Assembly (NCBI RefSeq): GCF_015291745.1
Contig: NZ_CP030059.1
Span: forward strand, 1,701,501 to 1,765,500
DNA length: 64,000 nucleotides
Direction of reading: 5' to 3'
Source of the DNA: Bradyrhizobium sp. CCBAU 53351
GTDB lineage: Bacteria > Pseudomonadota > Alphaproteobacteria > Rhizobiales > Xanthobacteraceae
Shown: piece by piece, positions 63,589-64,000 of the stretch
How positions within the stretch are numbered: the first letter of the stretch is position 1
Layout: every line of letters starts with the position of its first letter
The notes under the pieces: generated by a model
Told to the model about the DNA's origin: nothing
Databases searched by the model: none
Seen by the model: only the letters and a program-made list of their open reading frames with translations
Made by a program: the position numbers and the translations under genes

Positions 63589-64000
63589 ATGAAAAACGAG
63601 ACTTCTATTTTTGTCCGCGGTGACGCAAATTTGCCACGCAAAACAGCCTCCCAGCAGCCGCTCGAATTGCCTGCGGTTCCGATGATGTCGCGAAGCGCAG
63701 TGATTGCTGTCGCAATCTTCCTGGTTGCGCATCTCGCGCTGTTGATCGGACTGACGACGCCGGAGAAGTTCGTCTTCGACGAGGTGCACTACGTGCCGGC
63801 GGCGCGGCAGATGCTGGCACCGGCGATGTCGCAGCCGATGCTCAATCCGATGCATCCGCCGCTGGCCAAGGAGCTGATCGCGACCTCGATCGCGACCTTC
63901 GGCGACAATGCGCTCGGCTGGCGCTACCCCGCGACGTTGTTCGGCGCGCTCGCCGTCGTCGCGATCTATCTGTGCGGCCTCGCGCTGTTCGCGGCGCAAG
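63589..64000 (+). CDS. Glycosyltransferase family 39-type mannosyltransferase, partial
   Basis: 137 codons visible; the gene continues beyond the window. After a 35-residue polar start comes a membrane helix (AVIAVAIFLVAHLALLIGL) and the GT39/PMT loop EKFVFDEVHYVPAARQML, with the conserved Asp-Glu pair, then NPMHPPLAKELIATSIATFG and a second helix from about residue 118. This loop is the hallmark of dolichyl-phosphate-mannose-protein mannosyltransferase-like enzymes, which use lipid-linked sugars on the periplasmic side. The acceptor in bacteria may be a protein, lipid A or other glycan. Divergent from the FecR operon. Confidence 0.8.
   Translation, partial: MKNETSIFVRGDANLPRKTASQQPLELPAVPMMSRSAVIAVAIFLVAHLALLIGLTTPEKFVFDEVHYVPAARQMLAPAMSQPMLNPMHPPLAKELIATSIATFGDNALGWRYPATLFGALAVVAIYLCGLALFAAQ

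Overview
The window looks like chromosomal DNA from a Bradyrhizobium-like alphaproteobacterium (Rhizobiales). The inference rests on high GC with strong third-position bias, several intergenic palindromic repeat types that I recall from Bradyrhizobium and relatives, and the gene content: an exopolysaccharide locus, vanillate demethylase, a PaoABC-type aldehyde oxidoreductase, a CsbD-like protein and many TetR/GntR regulators. I saw no tRNA, rRNA, CRISPR array, transposase, prophage or replication origin.

Layout. (1) 1-2225: the tail of an RTX-type secreted protein, three small hypothetical genes and a metallophosphoesterase. (2) 2840-29787: a roughly 27 kb exopolysaccharide (EPS) locus. It encodes the initiating sugar-phosphate transferase (2840), a Wzc/ExoP-type chain-length kinase with a secreted partner (5019-7851), a four-gene run of acyltransferase, Wzy-like polymerase and two further acyltransferases (8466-13217), a GT4 glycosyltransferase (13239), a Wzx flippase and a pyruvyl transferase (14625-17463), a fourth acyltransferase (17491), a very large secreted repeat glycosidase (18850-22758), a second flippase, three more GT4 enzymes and a PslG-like glycosidase (23256-29787). 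(3) 29958-36374: mutarotase, MBL-fold hydrolase, a fifth acyltransferase, an orphan OmpR-type response regulator, a lytic transglycosylase and an alpha/beta hydrolase. (4) 36491-38137: phosphoglucomutase, which supplies hexose-1-phosphate for sugar nucleotides. (5) 38467-41267: vanA-regulator-vanB for vanillate demethylation. (6) 41400-53018: a GGDEF-EAL protein, a TetR/GMC oxidoreductase locus with a clear tandem operator, hemC and hemE, a sensor diguanylate cyclase, slyX and trhO. (7) 53217-61476: gamma-glutamyltransferase-like protein, a three-subunit molybdenum aldehyde oxidoreductase, an FKBP isomerase, CsbD, a cupin and two VOC proteins. (8) 61600-64000: an outer-membrane barrel protein with a FecR-domain partner, and the start of a GT39-type mannosyltransferase cut by the window edge.

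How it fits together. In the EPS locus, sugar is loaded onto undecaprenyl phosphate, extended by four GT4 enzymes, decorated by acyl and pyruvyl groups, flipped by Wzx, polymerised by the Wzy-like protein and exported under Wzc control. No Wza-type outer-membrane channel is encoded here. Two clan-A glycosidases, one periplasmic and one apparently exported by type I secretion, probably trim or remodel the polymer. The most unusual item is the 1302-residue glycosidase with about four 166-residue repeats and an RTX-type tail. Long, relatively AT-rich intergenic regions in the EPS locus share short sequence words that may be binding sites of a common regulator.
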